Assembly (NCBI RefSeq): GCF_000172635.2
Contig: NC_018632.1
Coordinates: 868,001-932,000, forward strand
Direction of reading: 5' to 3'
Source: Alteromonas macleodii ATCC 27126
GTDB lineage: Bacteria; Pseudomonadota; Gammaproteobacteria; Enterobacterales; Alteromonadaceae
Length of the DNA: 64,000 nucleotides
Shown here: in pieces, positions 1 to 9,895 of the stretch
How positions within the stretch are numbered: the stretch's first letter is position 1
Layout: each line of letters begins with the position of its first letter
The notes under the pieces: generated by a model
Databases searched by the model: none
Seen by the model: only the letters and a program-made list of their open reading frames with translations
Told to the model about the DNA's origin: nothing
Translations under genes and position numbers: made by a program

Positions 1-1
1 T

Positions 2-3000
2 TTTGCTGCGTTTTTAAATGCTAACGAGGCCGACCGAGCCGAGCTGCTTGAAGAGTTAACTGGCACTGAAATTTACGGGCAGATATCACAGGCAGTACAT
101 CAGCAATTTAGTGACGCTAAACAAAAGAAAAAAGAGTTTGCGATAAAGCTGGAAGGCGTAACTTTGCTTAGCGACGAGCAAATCACCCAGCTTGAAGAAG
201 AGCAAGCACAAACCAAGAGCCAAGTCGCAACGTCTAACCAAACACTTGTTCAGTTACAAAAGCAACAGCAGTGGCAACAAGCGTTTAACGCCAATGAGCT
301 AACCATAAAAGAAGCCAGTGAAGCGCAGCAGAGCGCGAATAACGCCATCAATGAGGCGAGACAAGAACTTGATCTTTTAACCCAAAGTGAGCCAGCTGAA
401 AAGCTTCGCCTGCCATTTTTGCAAAGAAACGGGCTTCAGCAAGATGTAACTCGTTATAAAGAAAAACTTGAAGAGAAAGCAGCCCAGTTGCCCGACTTAA
501 AAACGCAAAAGGCACAGCTCAGTTTGGAAGTGACCAACGCTGAACAAGCATTAGTTCTTACAAAGCAACAAAGCAGTGAGCTTGAAAAGCGCATAAATGA
601 GCAGGTAGTTCCACTAGATAACCAAATAGCGCAGCTCACTACTGAACAGCAAAAAGCAAACGAAAACGCGGCACGTTTAAGGCAGTCAATAAACGCGTTA
701 ACGCTAAAGCGCACAGAAATCGAAAACGCTTCGGCAGATAACAAGACCAAGCTTGGTGAACTGGAAACCTACTTACATGAACATCACTCACTTAGCGGCA
801 TAGCGGAATTTATAAGTGGCTGGAGTGAAACGGCGCGCCATATTGAACATGATAAAAAGCAGTTAGAAACACTAACACAAAGCGTAAAGAATGATCGTCA
901 GGCGCTTTCATCCCTAGATGACGCTATCGCAAAAACAAATGAGTCGTTAAGCGCGTTAACGCAGATCTTCGATGACAAAAACGCGCAAGTTGCCAAGTGC
1001 GAAAAGGTACTTCAGGCCACGCTATCTGACAAACCAAGTGATACTAATAGTGCTAATACAACCAGCAAAGCAAACCTTCAGCAAGAGCGCGATAATAAGC
1101 TTCATCATTGGGATAGTGTGCTACAGATAGGGCATATTCAACAGCAATATTTGGCACTTGAGCAAGACAAAGTATCGCTGAATGCACAGAAAGTCGACTT
1201 AGCGAAGCAACTAGCACAGCAGCAATCTGACCGCCAAGCCTTGGTTGATGCTTACAAGCAAACTCGTAGTAACCTTAAAGACATAGAAGCGCTTATCGCC
1301 CTAGATGCTGAAGTGGCGCACCTTCGCGCACAGTTAAAAAGTGGCGAGCCATGCCCTGTCTGTGGGGCAAACGAGCACACCACGTCTACCGTGGTTATTG
1401 ATGTACCTGAAACTATCCAAAAGCGAGATAGCTTAAAGCAGCAGTTAGATGATATTGAGCAGCAAGGGGCGCGGGCAAAAGAAAGTGTTACACAAACTGA
1501 ATTCACGCTTGCTCAGGTTAATAAGCAGCTAGAACAGGCAAGCGGGCAACGAGATACGCTGCTAGAAAAGTGGCAGCAGATTTCAAGCGTACTTAGCGCT
1601 GATATACCGAGCTTTGAAAAGGTCGACATTAATACATCGCAAAGCGTCGCTCAATTTACCCAGCAGTTTAAAACTCGTCTTGATGATATTAGTGCTCAAT
1701 TAACCCGTTTAGAAGAGTGCGAGCAAGCTCTAAATGCTGCACTGCAGGCTAAAAATGAAGCGCAACAGGCATTACAAGGCAAGCAGTCAGAACTTGCAGT
1801 TTCTCTGCAGCAGCGCGAAACCTTGGAAAAGCAATTTAACGAACGTAATACAGAGTTAGAGAGTAAAACAAAAAGGGTTAACGATGGTATTTTAGCGCTC
1901 AGCGAGACTATGACGGCGCACGGTGCTGATATTCACAATCTGTCTATTGATGGAATTACCACGTGGTTAAATGAAAAAGCCGAAGCGCTAAGAACTTATA
2001 AACACAATCATCAGCTACACGCCAAACTTAAAGATGAGTTGCAAGGGGTAAGTAGCACCTTGCTTGTGGTTAATCGTGATATCGAGAGCGCCGAAAATCA
2101 GCTTAAGGGTGTATGCGAAGAGCTTGTGCAGCTAGATTATAGCCTAAAGGCGCTGCTAGACTCGCGCTCAACCGTATTCCCTGAAGGCAATATTGCTGAA
2201 ACCAGAAATAAGGCAAGCGCTGCCCAAGAACACGCTGAGCGAAATGTAAATGAATGCAAATCTCGCCTGCAACAAACGGACACTATTTTGTCTCGTTTAG
2301 AAGCAGAAATTGCCCAGCTTAATGAGCAAATGCGCGAAAAAGAGCAGGCACTTTCAGAGGCAACAGAGCACTTTAGCCGTCAGTTGGCGAGCAGCCCATT
2401 TGCCGATGAGCACGCGTTTAGCAATGCCCTTTTAGACGAAGATACCCGCAACACCTTGCTTGAACTGCAAAAGCGATTAACTCAGCAAAAACAACAAGCG
2501 GACTTAAAGCTAGAAAACGCGCTAGCTACCCAACAATCGCTAAAAGCCCATGCTAACGCAGCATTGTGGCAGAGCGAGCTAGAAGAGCACGGTGCACAGT
2601 GGCTCGATACGAAAATTACCCAGCAAGCTCAGCAGCGTGACACGCTGTTATCGTCTTTAGGGCAAATTGAACAGCAGCTAAGCGCTAACAATCAAGCCCG
2701 CGAAAGGCAGCAGCAGCTTGTGGATGAGATGGCTGCGTTTGAGGCCTATTACGATGATATTACTTACCTGCATTCGTTAATTGGTTCGGCCAGCGGCGAT
2801 AAATTCAGACGTTTTGCCCAAGGACTTACCTTGGACAACTTAGTGCAGCTTGCAAATCAGCAGCTTGATAAATTACACGGTCGCTATCAGCTAATTCGAA
2901 AAGAAAACGAAGGGTTGGGTTTAAGTGTATTGGACACCTGGCAAGGTGACGTGGTGCGAGACACCAAAACCCTGTCCGGCGGAGAAAGTTTCTTAGTGAG

Positions 3001-3268
3001 CCTTGCACTGGCATTAGCTTTATCTGACTTGGTCAGTCACAAGACCAGTATTGATTCGCTGTTTTTGGATGAAGGCTTTGGCACCCTAGATGCTGAAACT
3101 TTGGATGTGGCGCTTGATGCCCTAGATAACTTAAATGCCAGCGGAAAAATGATTGGTGTGATAAGCCATATTGAAGCCATGAAAGAGCGTATTCCTACTC
3201 AGCTTAAAGTGATTAAACGCAACGGTGTAGGCTTAAGCGCACTAGAAAAACCTTATGCGGTGGGGTGA
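2..3268 (+). CDS. sbcC: SbcC nuclease subunit (5'-truncated by window edge)
   Basis: ATPase subunit of the SbcCD (Mre11-Rad50-like) nuclease that cleaves DNA hairpins and blocked ends. The reading frame is open from base 2, so the N-terminal Walker A half lies outside the window. Visible parts are long Gln/Glu/Lys-rich coiled coils, a zinc-hook CPVC motif at about residue 451 of the visible fragment, and a C-terminal ATPase half with the signature LSGGESFLVSLALALALSDL and the Walker B stretch SLFLDEGFGTLD. The 54 residues ahead of the first in-frame TTG (164) look like SbcC sequence (FLNANEADRAELLEEL), so 164 is not the true start. The partner sbcD would be expected just upstream. Confidence 0.95.
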   Translation, partial: FAAFLNANEADRAELLEELTGTEIYGQISQAVHQQFSDAKQKKKEFAIKLEGVTLLSDEQITQLEEEQAQTKSQVATSNQTLVQLQKQQQWQQAFNANELTIKEASEAQQSANNAINEARQELDLLTQSEPAEKLRLPFLQRNGLQQDVTRYKEKLEEKAAQLPDLKTQKAQLSLEVTNAEQALVLTKQQSSELEKRINEQVVPLDNQIAQLTTEQQKANENAARLRQSINALTLKRTEIENASADNKTKLGELETYLHEHHSLSGIAEFISGWSETARHIEHDKKQLETLTQSVKNDRQALSSLDDAIAKTNESLSALTQIFDDKNAQVAKCEKVLQATLSDKPSDTNSANTTSKANLQQERDNKLHHWDSVLQIGHIQQQYLALEQDKVSLNAQKVDLAKQLAQQQSDRQALVDAYKQTRSNLKDIEALIALDAEVAHLRAQLKSGEPCPVCGANEHTTSTVVIDVPETIQKRDSLKQQLDDIEQQGARAKESVTQTEFTLAQVNKQLEQASGQRDTLLEKWQQISSVLSADIPSFEKVDINTSQSVAQFTQQFKTRLDDISAQLTRLEECEQALNAALQAKNEAQQALQGKQSELAVSLQQRETLEKQFNERNTELESKTKRVNDGILALSETMTAHGADIHNLSIDGITTWLNEKAEALRTYKHNHQLHAKLKDELQGVSSTLLVVNRDIESAENQLKGVCEELVQLDYSLKALLDSRSTVFPEGNIAETRNKASAAQEHAERNVNECKSRLQQTDTILSRLEAEIAQLNEQMREKEQALSEATEHFSRQLASSPFADEHAFSNALLDEDTRNTLLELQKRLTQQKQQADLKLENALATQQSLKAHANAALWQSELEEHGAQWLDTKITQQAQQRDTLLSSLGQIEQQLSANNQARERQQQLVDEMAAFEAYYDDITYLHSLIGSASGDKFRRFAQGLTLDNLVQLANQQLDKLHGRYQLIRKENEGLGLSVLDTWQGDVVRDTKTLSGGESFLVSLALALALSDLVSHKTSIDSLFLDEGFGTLDAETLDVALDALDNLNASGKMIGVISHIEAMKERIPTQLKVIKRNGVGLSALEKPYAVG

Positions 3269-3393
3269 ACTCACCGCTTTAGGAATTAGTAGTTAAAACG
3301 TTTGCTTACAAGTATGTGCTTGGTAAATGCTCGCAAGATCATGGTTTTATGATACTTTATCGTTATTAAAAGTAGATATGGACATCATATTTA

Positions 3394-4815
3394 GTGAAAC
3401 GATTTGCGATATACCCTCTTTTTGCCTCTTTCTGTTCGTTTGGTAGTACCTTTCAGTGTGAAAGTGAGTTTGCATGGCTAAAAAGCACGTTTGAAAACAA
3501 CGATGCCGGCTTTCAATATACCGCAGAGAAAAAAGGGCAGGACCTTTATTCGGCCCACAATAGTGCGATTTTGGCGCGAGTACAAAGCGCGAAAAGCGAA
3601 GCGCAATGCCACGCAGTGCTTAGCGACTGGCTTACATTTTTTCGCAAGGGGCACATTGGTCTTGCGCTAAATACGAATGGCTCAGAGGAAGCGGTACGCG
3701 AATCGGTAGTGCATGATTTCGACTTATCGGCATTTAAACAACATTTGAAAAGCCAACGTGACGAAACTCTTGAGGGGATTTGGCAATTCTCAAGCTATAC
3801 GGTTGCCTTAAAAAAAGAGGGCAATGTCCATAAAGCTTATATCGTTGAAAGTACCAACCCTTCATGGAAGGCGGGACAAGTAAAGTTTATCCTTAACGAC
3901 CCTGCAGACAGCAATACTGCAAAAGTGACGTTTTTTATGGGCGATCACTCCGCCCGACAAATCGATACCATTACGTACTTGGGTAACAATGAAGTGGTGT
4001 TAGGCAATAGCTTTATTGTTATGTCGCGTGAGGAACCGCGACAAGAATCATCCCCTGAAATAACACGCTATGTTCGCCTGCTTAGTACAAAAGCTCCGCT
4101 ATTCGAGAAAGTTTCAGAGAACACTGTGTTAGTTCGCATACCGGCTTTCGATCATGCCTTCAAAAAAGACATCGACGCGGTTATCGCTAAGCACCTAGAC
4201 ACGATTTTAAAAACTGAAAACTTCATTATCGACATCCGAGGAAACGGTGGTGGTAGTGACGTAAGCTATGCGTCTTTACTCCCTATTTTATACACCAACC
4301 CTATTCGCACTGTAGGCATGGAATACTTATCTACCGAGCTTAACAACTCTAGAATGCTTGGCTTTTTGCAAAACCCTCATTTTAGTGAAGAAGAAAAGCT
4401 ATGGGCAAAAGACGGGTATGACATTCTTAATCAACACATCGGCAGCTACATCAATATTGATGAAGACGTAACGGTGGAGACATTCGATAAAATTGAACCC
4501 TTGCCGAAGAGTATTGGCGTACTTGTTGATTCAAGTAATGGCAGCACCGCTGAGCAGTTCTTACTGGCGGCTAAACAAAGCAAAAAAGTAAAGTTGTTTG
4601 GGCAAACTACCGCAGGTGTACTCGATATTTCTAACATGTATCAAACTGATTCGCCGAGCGGTACTTTTACTTTGTATTACAGCCTGACTAAAAGTTTACG
4701 CATTCCGCATATGGCCATTGATGGGGTAGGCATTCAGCCAGACTATTATATTGATGGAGAACTTCCTCTTTACCAGTGGACGTCTTATACGCAAAAGATA
4801 CTTGAAGGCATGTAA
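3394..4815 (+). CDS. S41 family (tail-specific protease-like) peptidase
   Basis: Predicted serine peptidase of family S41. The C-terminal half carries the typical core: IIDIRGNGGGSD, then GVLVDSSNGSTAEQFLLAAK, where the Ser of the GST stretch is the likely nucleophile, followed by a GQTTAGVLD segment. The N-terminus (MKRFAIYPLFASFCSFGS) looks like a signal sequence, suggesting export. The start is GTG at 3394; the nearby ATG at 3378 is in another frame. No PDZ domain is obvious. It stands alone between sbcC and the convergent glycosylation operon. The substrate is unknown. Confidence 0.8.
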   Translation: MKRFAIYPLFASFCSFGSTFQCESEFAWLKSTFENNDAGFQYTAEKKGQDLYSAHNSAILARVQSAKSEAQCHAVLSDWLTFFRKGHIGLALNTNGSEEAVRESVVHDFDLSAFKQHLKSQRDETLEGIWQFSSYTVALKKEGNVHKAYIVESTNPSWKAGQVKFILNDPADSNTAKVTFFMGDHSARQIDTITYLGNNEVVLGNSFIVMSREEPRQESSPEITRYVRLLSTKAPLFEKVSENTVLVRIPAFDHAFKKDIDAVIAKHLDTILKTENFIIDIRGNGGGSDVSYASLLPILYTNPIRTVGMEYLSTELNNSRMLGFLQNPHFSEEEKLWAKDGYDILNQHIGSYINIDEDVTVETFDKIEPLPKSIGVLVDSSNGSTAEQFLLAAKQSKKVKLFGQTTAGVLDISNMYQTDSPSGTFTLYYSLTKSLRIPHMAIDGVGIQPDYYIDGELPLYQWTSYTQKILEGM

Positions 4816-4872
4816 TGGAAATGAACTCGAGAAGAGCAAGAACTCTCGTTACCTCGTAGTACTATTTCCATT
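4814..4872. terminator. Inverted repeat between convergent genes
   Basis: AATGGAAAT (4814-4822) pairs with ATTTCCATT (4864-4872), with an inner CGAGA/TCTCG pair. It spans the 3' ends of the convergent S41 peptidase and GtrA genes. There is no clear T-run, so its role as a terminator is only plausible. Confidence 0.3.
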
Positions 4873-5247
4873 AAATACCCAGTACTTGCACAGCGTATAG
4901 TTACAAGCTGCGCCAGCAATGATGCCAATTGATAAGGAGAGCAATGGCATGATTCCAGTTTGCCCAAGCTTCACATTCGCAATGGAGAAGCAGATAAAAT
5001 TAGGCAGTGCAGAAACTGTGGCGACCGTCATAAATCGAAACCATTGTTGCAAAACAGGAGCGTCATCTCTCTGAAAAGTAATGTGTCGATTGCCAAGCCA
5101 AGTAGCCGTTGCCGCGCACAAAAAAGCAATTATGCGTGCTTGAATTAGGCTTAAATGTGATGCGTATACAAATATAGAAAATGTAGCAGCATCAACAGAA
5201 AAGCCTAATATTCCCACGCCGATAAATCGAAAGACCTCTTTCTTCAT
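4849..5247 (-). CDS. GtrA-like membrane protein (lipid-linked sugar flippase family)
   Basis: 132-residue protein with four predicted membrane helices and the GtrA-like pattern (FRFIGVGILGFSVDAATFSIF near the N-terminus, NYTLCKYWVF near the C-terminus). GtrA proteins are proposed to flip undecaprenyl-phosphate-linked sugars across the inner membrane for O-antigen or other envelope modification. The start ATG overlaps the stop of the upstream GT39 gene by 4 bases, so it is the last cistron of a translationally coupled three-gene operon with GT39 and GT2. The partners strongly support the assignment; the sugar and acceptor are unknown. Confidence 0.85.
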   Translation of the reverse strand: MKKEVFRFIGVGILGFSVDAATFSIFVYASHLSLIQARIIAFLCAATATWLGNRHITFQRDDAPVLQQWFRFMTVATVSALPNFICFSIANVKLGQTGIMPLLSLSIGIIAGAACNYTLCKYWVFNGNSTTR

Positions 5248-6665
5248 AGTTTAGTTTGGCATTCATAAAGAGAGCGCCCGCTATGTGCTTCAAAAACTAA
5301 TTTGCAGTCAAAGAATGGTGAGTCGGTAATTTTGGGTAGCGATTCTTGGGTAACGATGAACTGAGCGCTTCTCAGCTCAGGAAGAGTCGCTTTCATATCA
5401 ATTTCTTTAGCTTGCCCGTGGCTGTAAAACTGTCCTGAAAAAGGACGTTTTCCGATATAGTAGATGGGGAGGCTAGGGTTACTATGCGCAAGTAGCGCTT
5501 TATCGCTGCGTTTTTCACCCCAGTGTACGTGTATATAAATACTGGTAACAATAAGTAAAAGCGGCGCAATACTAGCAGCAACTGGGAACCATAAAGTTTG
5601 CCAAATGCGGTTCGCGAGAATCAATGAAAAAATAAGCCCGAGCGGGGGAATAGCTGGTAGCACATAGGCGGGCAGAATATTGCCTGCAAATGAAAAAAAT
5701 ACTAAAGGTGATGCCATCCAACAAGCTAAAAAACTAAATAGCTTTTTATTGTTAGAGATGATCTTTTTAACGTTACCAATTCGCGTGAAAATCACAAGCG
5801 GAAGAATGATTGACCAAGGTGCCGCCGCATAAACCCAAAAAAGCCAAATGGTACCTCTCGTTTCTGTGTGAGCAGTACCATATAAGTCGCCTTCCCATCC
5901 GGAAACGACAAAACGCTCAAAATGTTCTCCTACAAAAAAATAGTCGAGAAAACCCGGAGTAGCTTGCTCAGCAAGAACATACCACGGCAGTGCAATGGCC
6001 GTCATTAGTGCCAGCCCACGAATGATAGGAATGCGACGCCAAAAAGTCACAATGCCTGTACCAAGTCCATAGTTAATTACTAGCCAAGGGAAAATTGCTA
6101 ACCCAACTAGTAATATAACAATTGGACCTTTTGCTAGGAGTCCTACGCCGAGTCCCGAAAATCCGACAAATGCCCAGCGTAATGTTGGAACGTCCTGATC
6201 ATAACTTTCCCAGCATAGGTAAAAGCCCCACATTGCAATGGTAATACCTAGGGTCAATGCCATATCCGTCATTACCGCCCCGGCAGCAATCAAAAACATG
6301 CCCGATGACGCCACTACTATTGCTGCGACAACCCCACTGATACCCAGGCGTTTAGCGAAGCTGAACAAAATAAGAATTACAAATACACCTGCTAACCAAT
6401 GAGGGAATCTGAGTGCAAACTCATTAATGCCAAACAGTGTCACCCCTGCAGCACTCATCCAAGTAAAGAGCGGAGGCTTGCCCCAAAACGGTACACCGTA
6501 GTCGAACTGTGGCGTTATCCAGTTGCCTGTTTCGAACATCAGCCTCGCCATTTCGCCATACCTTGCTTCGGTAGTATCCATAAGCGGGTAACTACTAAGT
6601 GATAGCAAACGAATTGATAGCACTGCAGTGAGAGTCCAAAATAGCGTTTTCCTACTTAGTGTCAT
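5244..6665 (-). CDS. GT39-type (ArnT/PMT-like) membrane glycosyltransferase
   Basis: 473-residue polytopic membrane protein of the dolichyl-phosphate-mannose / ArnT-like superfamily. The first lumenal loop has the hallmark acidic motif (YPLMDTTEARYGEMARLM, about residues 28-45), and helices continue to about residue 400, followed by a short soluble C-terminal tail. Such enzymes take a sugar from a polyprenyl-phosphate carrier and transfer it in the periplasm to lipid A, O-antigen or protein. Start and stop overlap GT2 and GtrA by 4 bases each, so the three are coupled. A lipid A modification role like ArnT is possible but the acceptor cannot be told from sequence. Confidence 0.85.
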   Translation of the reverse strand: MTLSRKTLFWTLTAVLSIRLLSLSSYPLMDTTEARYGEMARLMFETGNWITPQFDYGVPFWGKPPLFTWMSAAGVTLFGINEFALRFPHWLAGVFVILILFSFAKRLGISGVVAAIVVASSGMFLIAAGAVMTDMALTLGITIAMWGFYLCWESYDQDVPTLRWAFVGFSGLGVGLLAKGPIVILLVGLAIFPWLVINYGLGTGIVTFWRRIPIIRGLALMTAIALPWYVLAEQATPGFLDYFFVGEHFERFVVSGWEGDLYGTAHTETRGTIWLFWVYAAAPWSIILPLVIFTRIGNVKKIISNNKKLFSFLACWMASPLVFFSFAGNILPAYVLPAIPPLGLIFSLILANRIWQTLWFPVAASIAPLLLIVTSIYIHVHWGEKRSDKALLAHSNPSLPIYYIGKRPFSGQFYSHGQAKEIDMKATLPELRSAQFIVTQESLPKITDSPFFDCKLVFEAHSGRSLYECQTKL

Positions 6666-7666
6666 GCGCGTTTCTCGCTAAGGGTTTGTTTATGAACAGC
6701 GCCTTTCTCAGAGTAAGACTGAATGAGGTAGAGTGGTCTTTGTTTCGTTTCGATGAAAATTCTTCCTATATACTCGCCTAGCAAACCTATTGTGATAAGT
6801 TGAATTCCGCCAAGAGCAAGTTGCACAACCATAAGTGATGGGTAGCCAGAAACCGGTTCACCAAATAGAAGAGTTTTAGACACTACAAAAAGTCCATATA
6901 GAAAGGCGCTGCTAGCGATAATTAAACCAAGCACAGTTGCAGCTCTGAGTGGACGGATACTAAATGATGTAATGCCGTCAATCGCCAGACCCACTAGTTT
7001 GAAGTAATTCCATTTAGACTCACCACAAAAACGTGGATCGCGAGTGAATGGAAGTGTTGCTTGCTTGAACCCTGGCCAAGAAAAAATTCCCTTCATATAT
7101 CTGTTTCGCTCCGGCAACGCATTGATATGGTCGACGACTTCCCGGGCAATCAGCCTGAAATCTCCAACATTTTCAGGTATATCTGTTTGGGACATTATGT
7201 TTAGTAAACTGTAGAAGACTGCTGCAGACTTCTTTTTAAGCCAACTTTCTCCAAGTCGTTCAGAGCGCTGCATATTTACCACATCGAAACCCTCTCGCCA
7301 CTTGGTTAACATAGCAGGAATGAGCTCCGGAGGATCTTGTAGGTCAGCATCAATTGCGATAACGGCAAGCCCCGAACTATGAGCGAGCCCCGCGCTTAAG
7401 GCGCTCTCTTTTCCAAAATTTCTGCTTAACGCAATACACTTTATTGAGGAGGTATGAGAAGAGAAGCTTTCAACTAACGATTGGCTGTTATCCGTGCTTC
7501 CATCATTGACATAAACAATTTCGCTAGTATCTGAAAGGGTATCCAATACTCGTGTTAACCGAGCATGAAACTCACAAAGCACACTTTCTTCATTAAAGTA
7601 CGGAACGACTACACTCAATGTAGTAGGCGGGCTAATGCGACTTTGAACAGATGAGATTTTTCCCAT
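6662..7666 (-). CDS. GT2 polyprenyl-phosphate glycosyltransferase (GtrB/ArnC/DPM1-like)
   Basis: Family 2 glycosyltransferase with an N-terminal catalytic domain (SVVVPYFNEESVL, YVNDGSTDNS, AIDADLQDPPEL as the DxD-containing stretch) and two C-terminal membrane helices. It should load a nucleotide-sugar onto undecaprenyl phosphate on the cytoplasmic side, feeding the flippase GtrA and the periplasmic GT39 encoded just downstream. The frame extends to a TTG at 7678, but the ATG at 7666 (MGKISSVQS) is the more likely start. It is the first gene of the operon and diverges from the two-component regulator with a 149-bp gap. Confidence 0.88.
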   Translation of the reverse strand: MGKISSVQSRISPPTTLSVVVPYFNEESVLCEFHARLTRVLDTLSDTSEIVYVNDGSTDNSQSLVESFSSHTSSIKCIALSRNFGKESALSAGLAHSSGLAVIAIDADLQDPPELIPAMLTKWREGFDVVNMQRSERLGESWLKKKSAAVFYSLLNIMSQTDIPENVGDFRLIAREVVDHINALPERNRYMKGIFSWPGFKQATLPFTRDPRFCGESKWNYFKLVGLAIDGITSFSIRPLRAATVLGLIIASSAFLYGLFVVSKTLLFGEPVSGYPSLMVVQLALGGIQLITIGLLGEYIGRIFIETKQRPLYLIQSYSEKGAVHKQTLSEKRA

Positions 7667-7815
7667 AACACTTACCAAACCTCTAAAAATTTAAAACTAC
7701 AGAAGCAAACTGCTGTCAGAGTTGAGGAGCTTAACAAGCTAGATGTGAAAAGATTGTTGTTCACATTTTTTTCACGCCAGTAAGCGGAAAATAAGAACGA
7801 GAAGAAGAGAGCTGA

Positions 7816-8490
7816 ATGCAGAAAATTTTGTTGATAGAAGATAGTCGAGAAGTCGCAGGGATTTTATTTGAGTATTACGAAAGTAAAGGCGTTGAGCTAG
7901 ATTATGCTGATAATGGCGAATTAGGCTTTGAGCTTGCAAAAGCTGAGAGTTTCGATTTGATTTTACTCGATTTAATGCTGCCGCGAATGGACGGGTTGAC
8001 GCTATGCAATAAGCTTAGGGATGAAGGTATTACAACGCCCATACTGATGTTAACGGCGCTCGATAACAGGGAAGATATGTTAAATGGCTTTAAGCATGGT
8101 GCAGATGATTACTTAACAAAACCATTTGATTTTGACGTCCTTGACGCTCGTGCCAATGCATTGATTAAACGCTACAAGGGACAAGTAGCAACATCAATTT
8201 TGCAGTTTGGCACGCTTAAGATCATACAAAAATCTCGCAAAGCATATCGGGATGACAAGTTATTGGTGCTCAACCCTACCACCTACACTATTTTAGAATT
8301 ACTGTGTCAAAAGGCACCAGAGATAGTGTCTCGTCAAGAAATAGCTGAGAAGCTATGGCAAGAACATGAACCGCAAAATGATGTGTTACGCAGCCACATC
8401 TATCAGCTACGTAACCAGCTTGACAAGCCGTTTCACTCACCAATGCTAATTACCGTTCCTAAAATAGGTTTCAGGCTGGAGGAAGTGTAA
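7816..8490 (+). CDS. OmpR-family response regulator
   Basis: 224-residue regulator. An N-terminal receiver domain (ILLIEDSREVAG at the start; phospho-acceptor Asp in LILLDLMLPRMDG; conserved Lys in DDYLTKPFD) is followed by a C-terminal winged helix (RQEIAEKLWQEHEPQNDVLRSHIYQLRNQL). It is paired with the sensor kinase that begins 1 base after its stop. It is divergent from the GT2-GT39-GtrA operon, so control of that operon is plausible, by analogy with PmrAB-type systems that control lipid A modification genes. That link is inference. Confidence 0.92.
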   Translation: MQKILLIEDSREVAGILFEYYESKGVELDYADNGELGFELAKAESFDLILLDLMLPRMDGLTLCNKLRDEGITTPILMLTALDNREDMLNGFKHGADDYLTKPFDFDVLDARANALIKRYKGQVATSILQFGTLKIIQKSRKAYRDDKLLVLNPTTYTILELLCQKAPEIVSRQEIAEKLWQEHEPQNDVLRSHIYQLRNQLDKPFHSPMLITVPKIGFRLEEV

Positions 8491-8491
8491 A

Positions 8492-9754
8492 TTGTTCGGC
8501 ATATTTTCAAACGCACGCACACTTACTGGTAAGTTGGCATTGTTTTTTACAGTGATGTCATGCGTCATCGGTGTTTTAACGTTTTTACTTTTTTATTATG
8601 CCCTTCAATGGTCAGAAGACAGAGTTGGTGAGCGACGCATTCTTATTGATCGCGACAGTGCCGTTGAGAGATTTACAAATGGAGAGCATGGCGTCATAAA
8701 GCTCGATACTCTGACGACGGCCTACAACGACGAAGCGCAAGTGCCAGAGCCATTCAAGTCTTTTTTAAAAAATAAAAATACTTATCTAGGCGAAGTGGAC
8801 ACATTAGATTCACCTTCAGGCCACATGGTATTTAAGGGCGTTTACACCCAAAATGGTCAGCAAAAGGATATTGTTGTTTTAAGTTTTGTGGATAAAGTTG
8901 AGTTCAGTCGTGAAGAGATGGCGTTTGTTGCTATCGTTGTTATCATTTTTATCGCACTGCTCATGTTTGTGTTCGGTGCTTTCCTGTTTAAAGTTTCCAA
9001 AAAACTGATTGAGCCAGTCAATGAGCTTGCTCATCAACTCAACGACTCTTCAGGTGATGCGACGCGTGCGTTTAAGATTGGCAAAGGCGCAGTGGGTGAG
9101 TTTCAATTACTAACTACCAGGCTCAATCAATATCGCAAAGAGTTACGCCTTGTTTTAAAGAGAGAGCAAGCGTTTGCCCGCTATGCTAGCCACGAACTTC
9201 GTACGCCTTTAACCATTGTTAAGGGCGCTAATAACCTATTGTCACGGAGTGAATTAACAGAGGGGCAAGAACGACAAGTAGCTCGCATTAATGATGCGGT
9301 ATCAGAAATGATAAAAATGGTTGATGCGTTGCTTTCCATTGTAAGGTACGAGCGGAACTCGGGCGATATTGAGGTGCGAGATGTAGACAAAAGCGAAATA
9401 ATCAGAATTGTCGAAGCTAATAATCTTCATGCCGTGGATAAGCAAATTCGAATCAATGTGGATTTCAGAAGCAGTCCCAAAATCAAAGCTTCGCAGGCAA
9501 TATTAAGCATGGTAGTGGGAAATATACTGAGAAACGCTTGTGCTGCATCCCAGAAAGGGGAAGTTGACATTTTAGTTAACGACAATGCAATAGAAGTAAT
9601 CGATGATGGAGCGGGCCTGTCCAATGAAAGCAGCAAAAGTGGCCATGGGCTAGGGTTACTGATTGTTGACGATTTATGTCGGCGCTATGGATGGCAATTT
9701 TCACTACAGCCCCATGAATCGAGAGGTTGCCGCGCAATCATAACCTTTACCTAA
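8492..9754 (+). CDS. Membrane sensor histidine kinase
   Basis: 420-residue kinase. A TM helix lies near residues 13-33, then a periplasmic sensor region of about 110 residues, a second TM around 145-167, a HAMP-like linker, the DHp motif ASHELRTPL with the phospho-acceptor His, and an ATPase domain with N-box (NILRNAC), DDGAGL and HGLGLLIV (G2). The start is TTG at 8492, supported by GGAGG at 8478-8482; no ATG fits better. It forms the two-component pair with the upstream response regulator. The ligand is unknown. Confidence 0.9.
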   Translation: MFGIFSNARTLTGKLALFFTVMSCVIGVLTFLLFYYALQWSEDRVGERRILIDRDSAVERFTNGEHGVIKLDTLTTAYNDEAQVPEPFKSFLKNKNTYLGEVDTLDSPSGHMVFKGVYTQNGQQKDIVVLSFVDKVEFSREEMAFVAIVVIIFIALLMFVFGAFLFKVSKKLIEPVNELAHQLNDSSGDATRAFKIGKGAVGEFQLLTTRLNQYRKELRLVLKREQAFARYASHELRTPLTIVKGANNLLSRSELTEGQERQVARINDAVSEMIKMVDALLSIVRYERNSGDIEVRDVDKSEIIRIVEANNLHAVDKQIRINVDFRSSPKIKASQAILSMVVGNILRNACAASQKGEVDILVNDNAIEVIDDGAGLSNESSKSGHGLGLLIVDDLCRRYGWQFSLQPHESRGCRAIITFT

Positions 9755-9895
9755 CTTCCTTACAGCCACCCTAATACGTAAACCCTTATAAACGGCAAGC
9801 ATACGGTTATTTGCGAGTAACTAAGACCAAACAGGTTCATTTGTGTAACGTTATCCTTTATGGTGCGTCGTCAAAATAATAATGGACCAACATTT

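Noticed and set aside
9860..9895. Upstream ATG of sstT
   Set aside because: No RBS, and the E. coli-type N-terminus aligns with the ATG at 9896.
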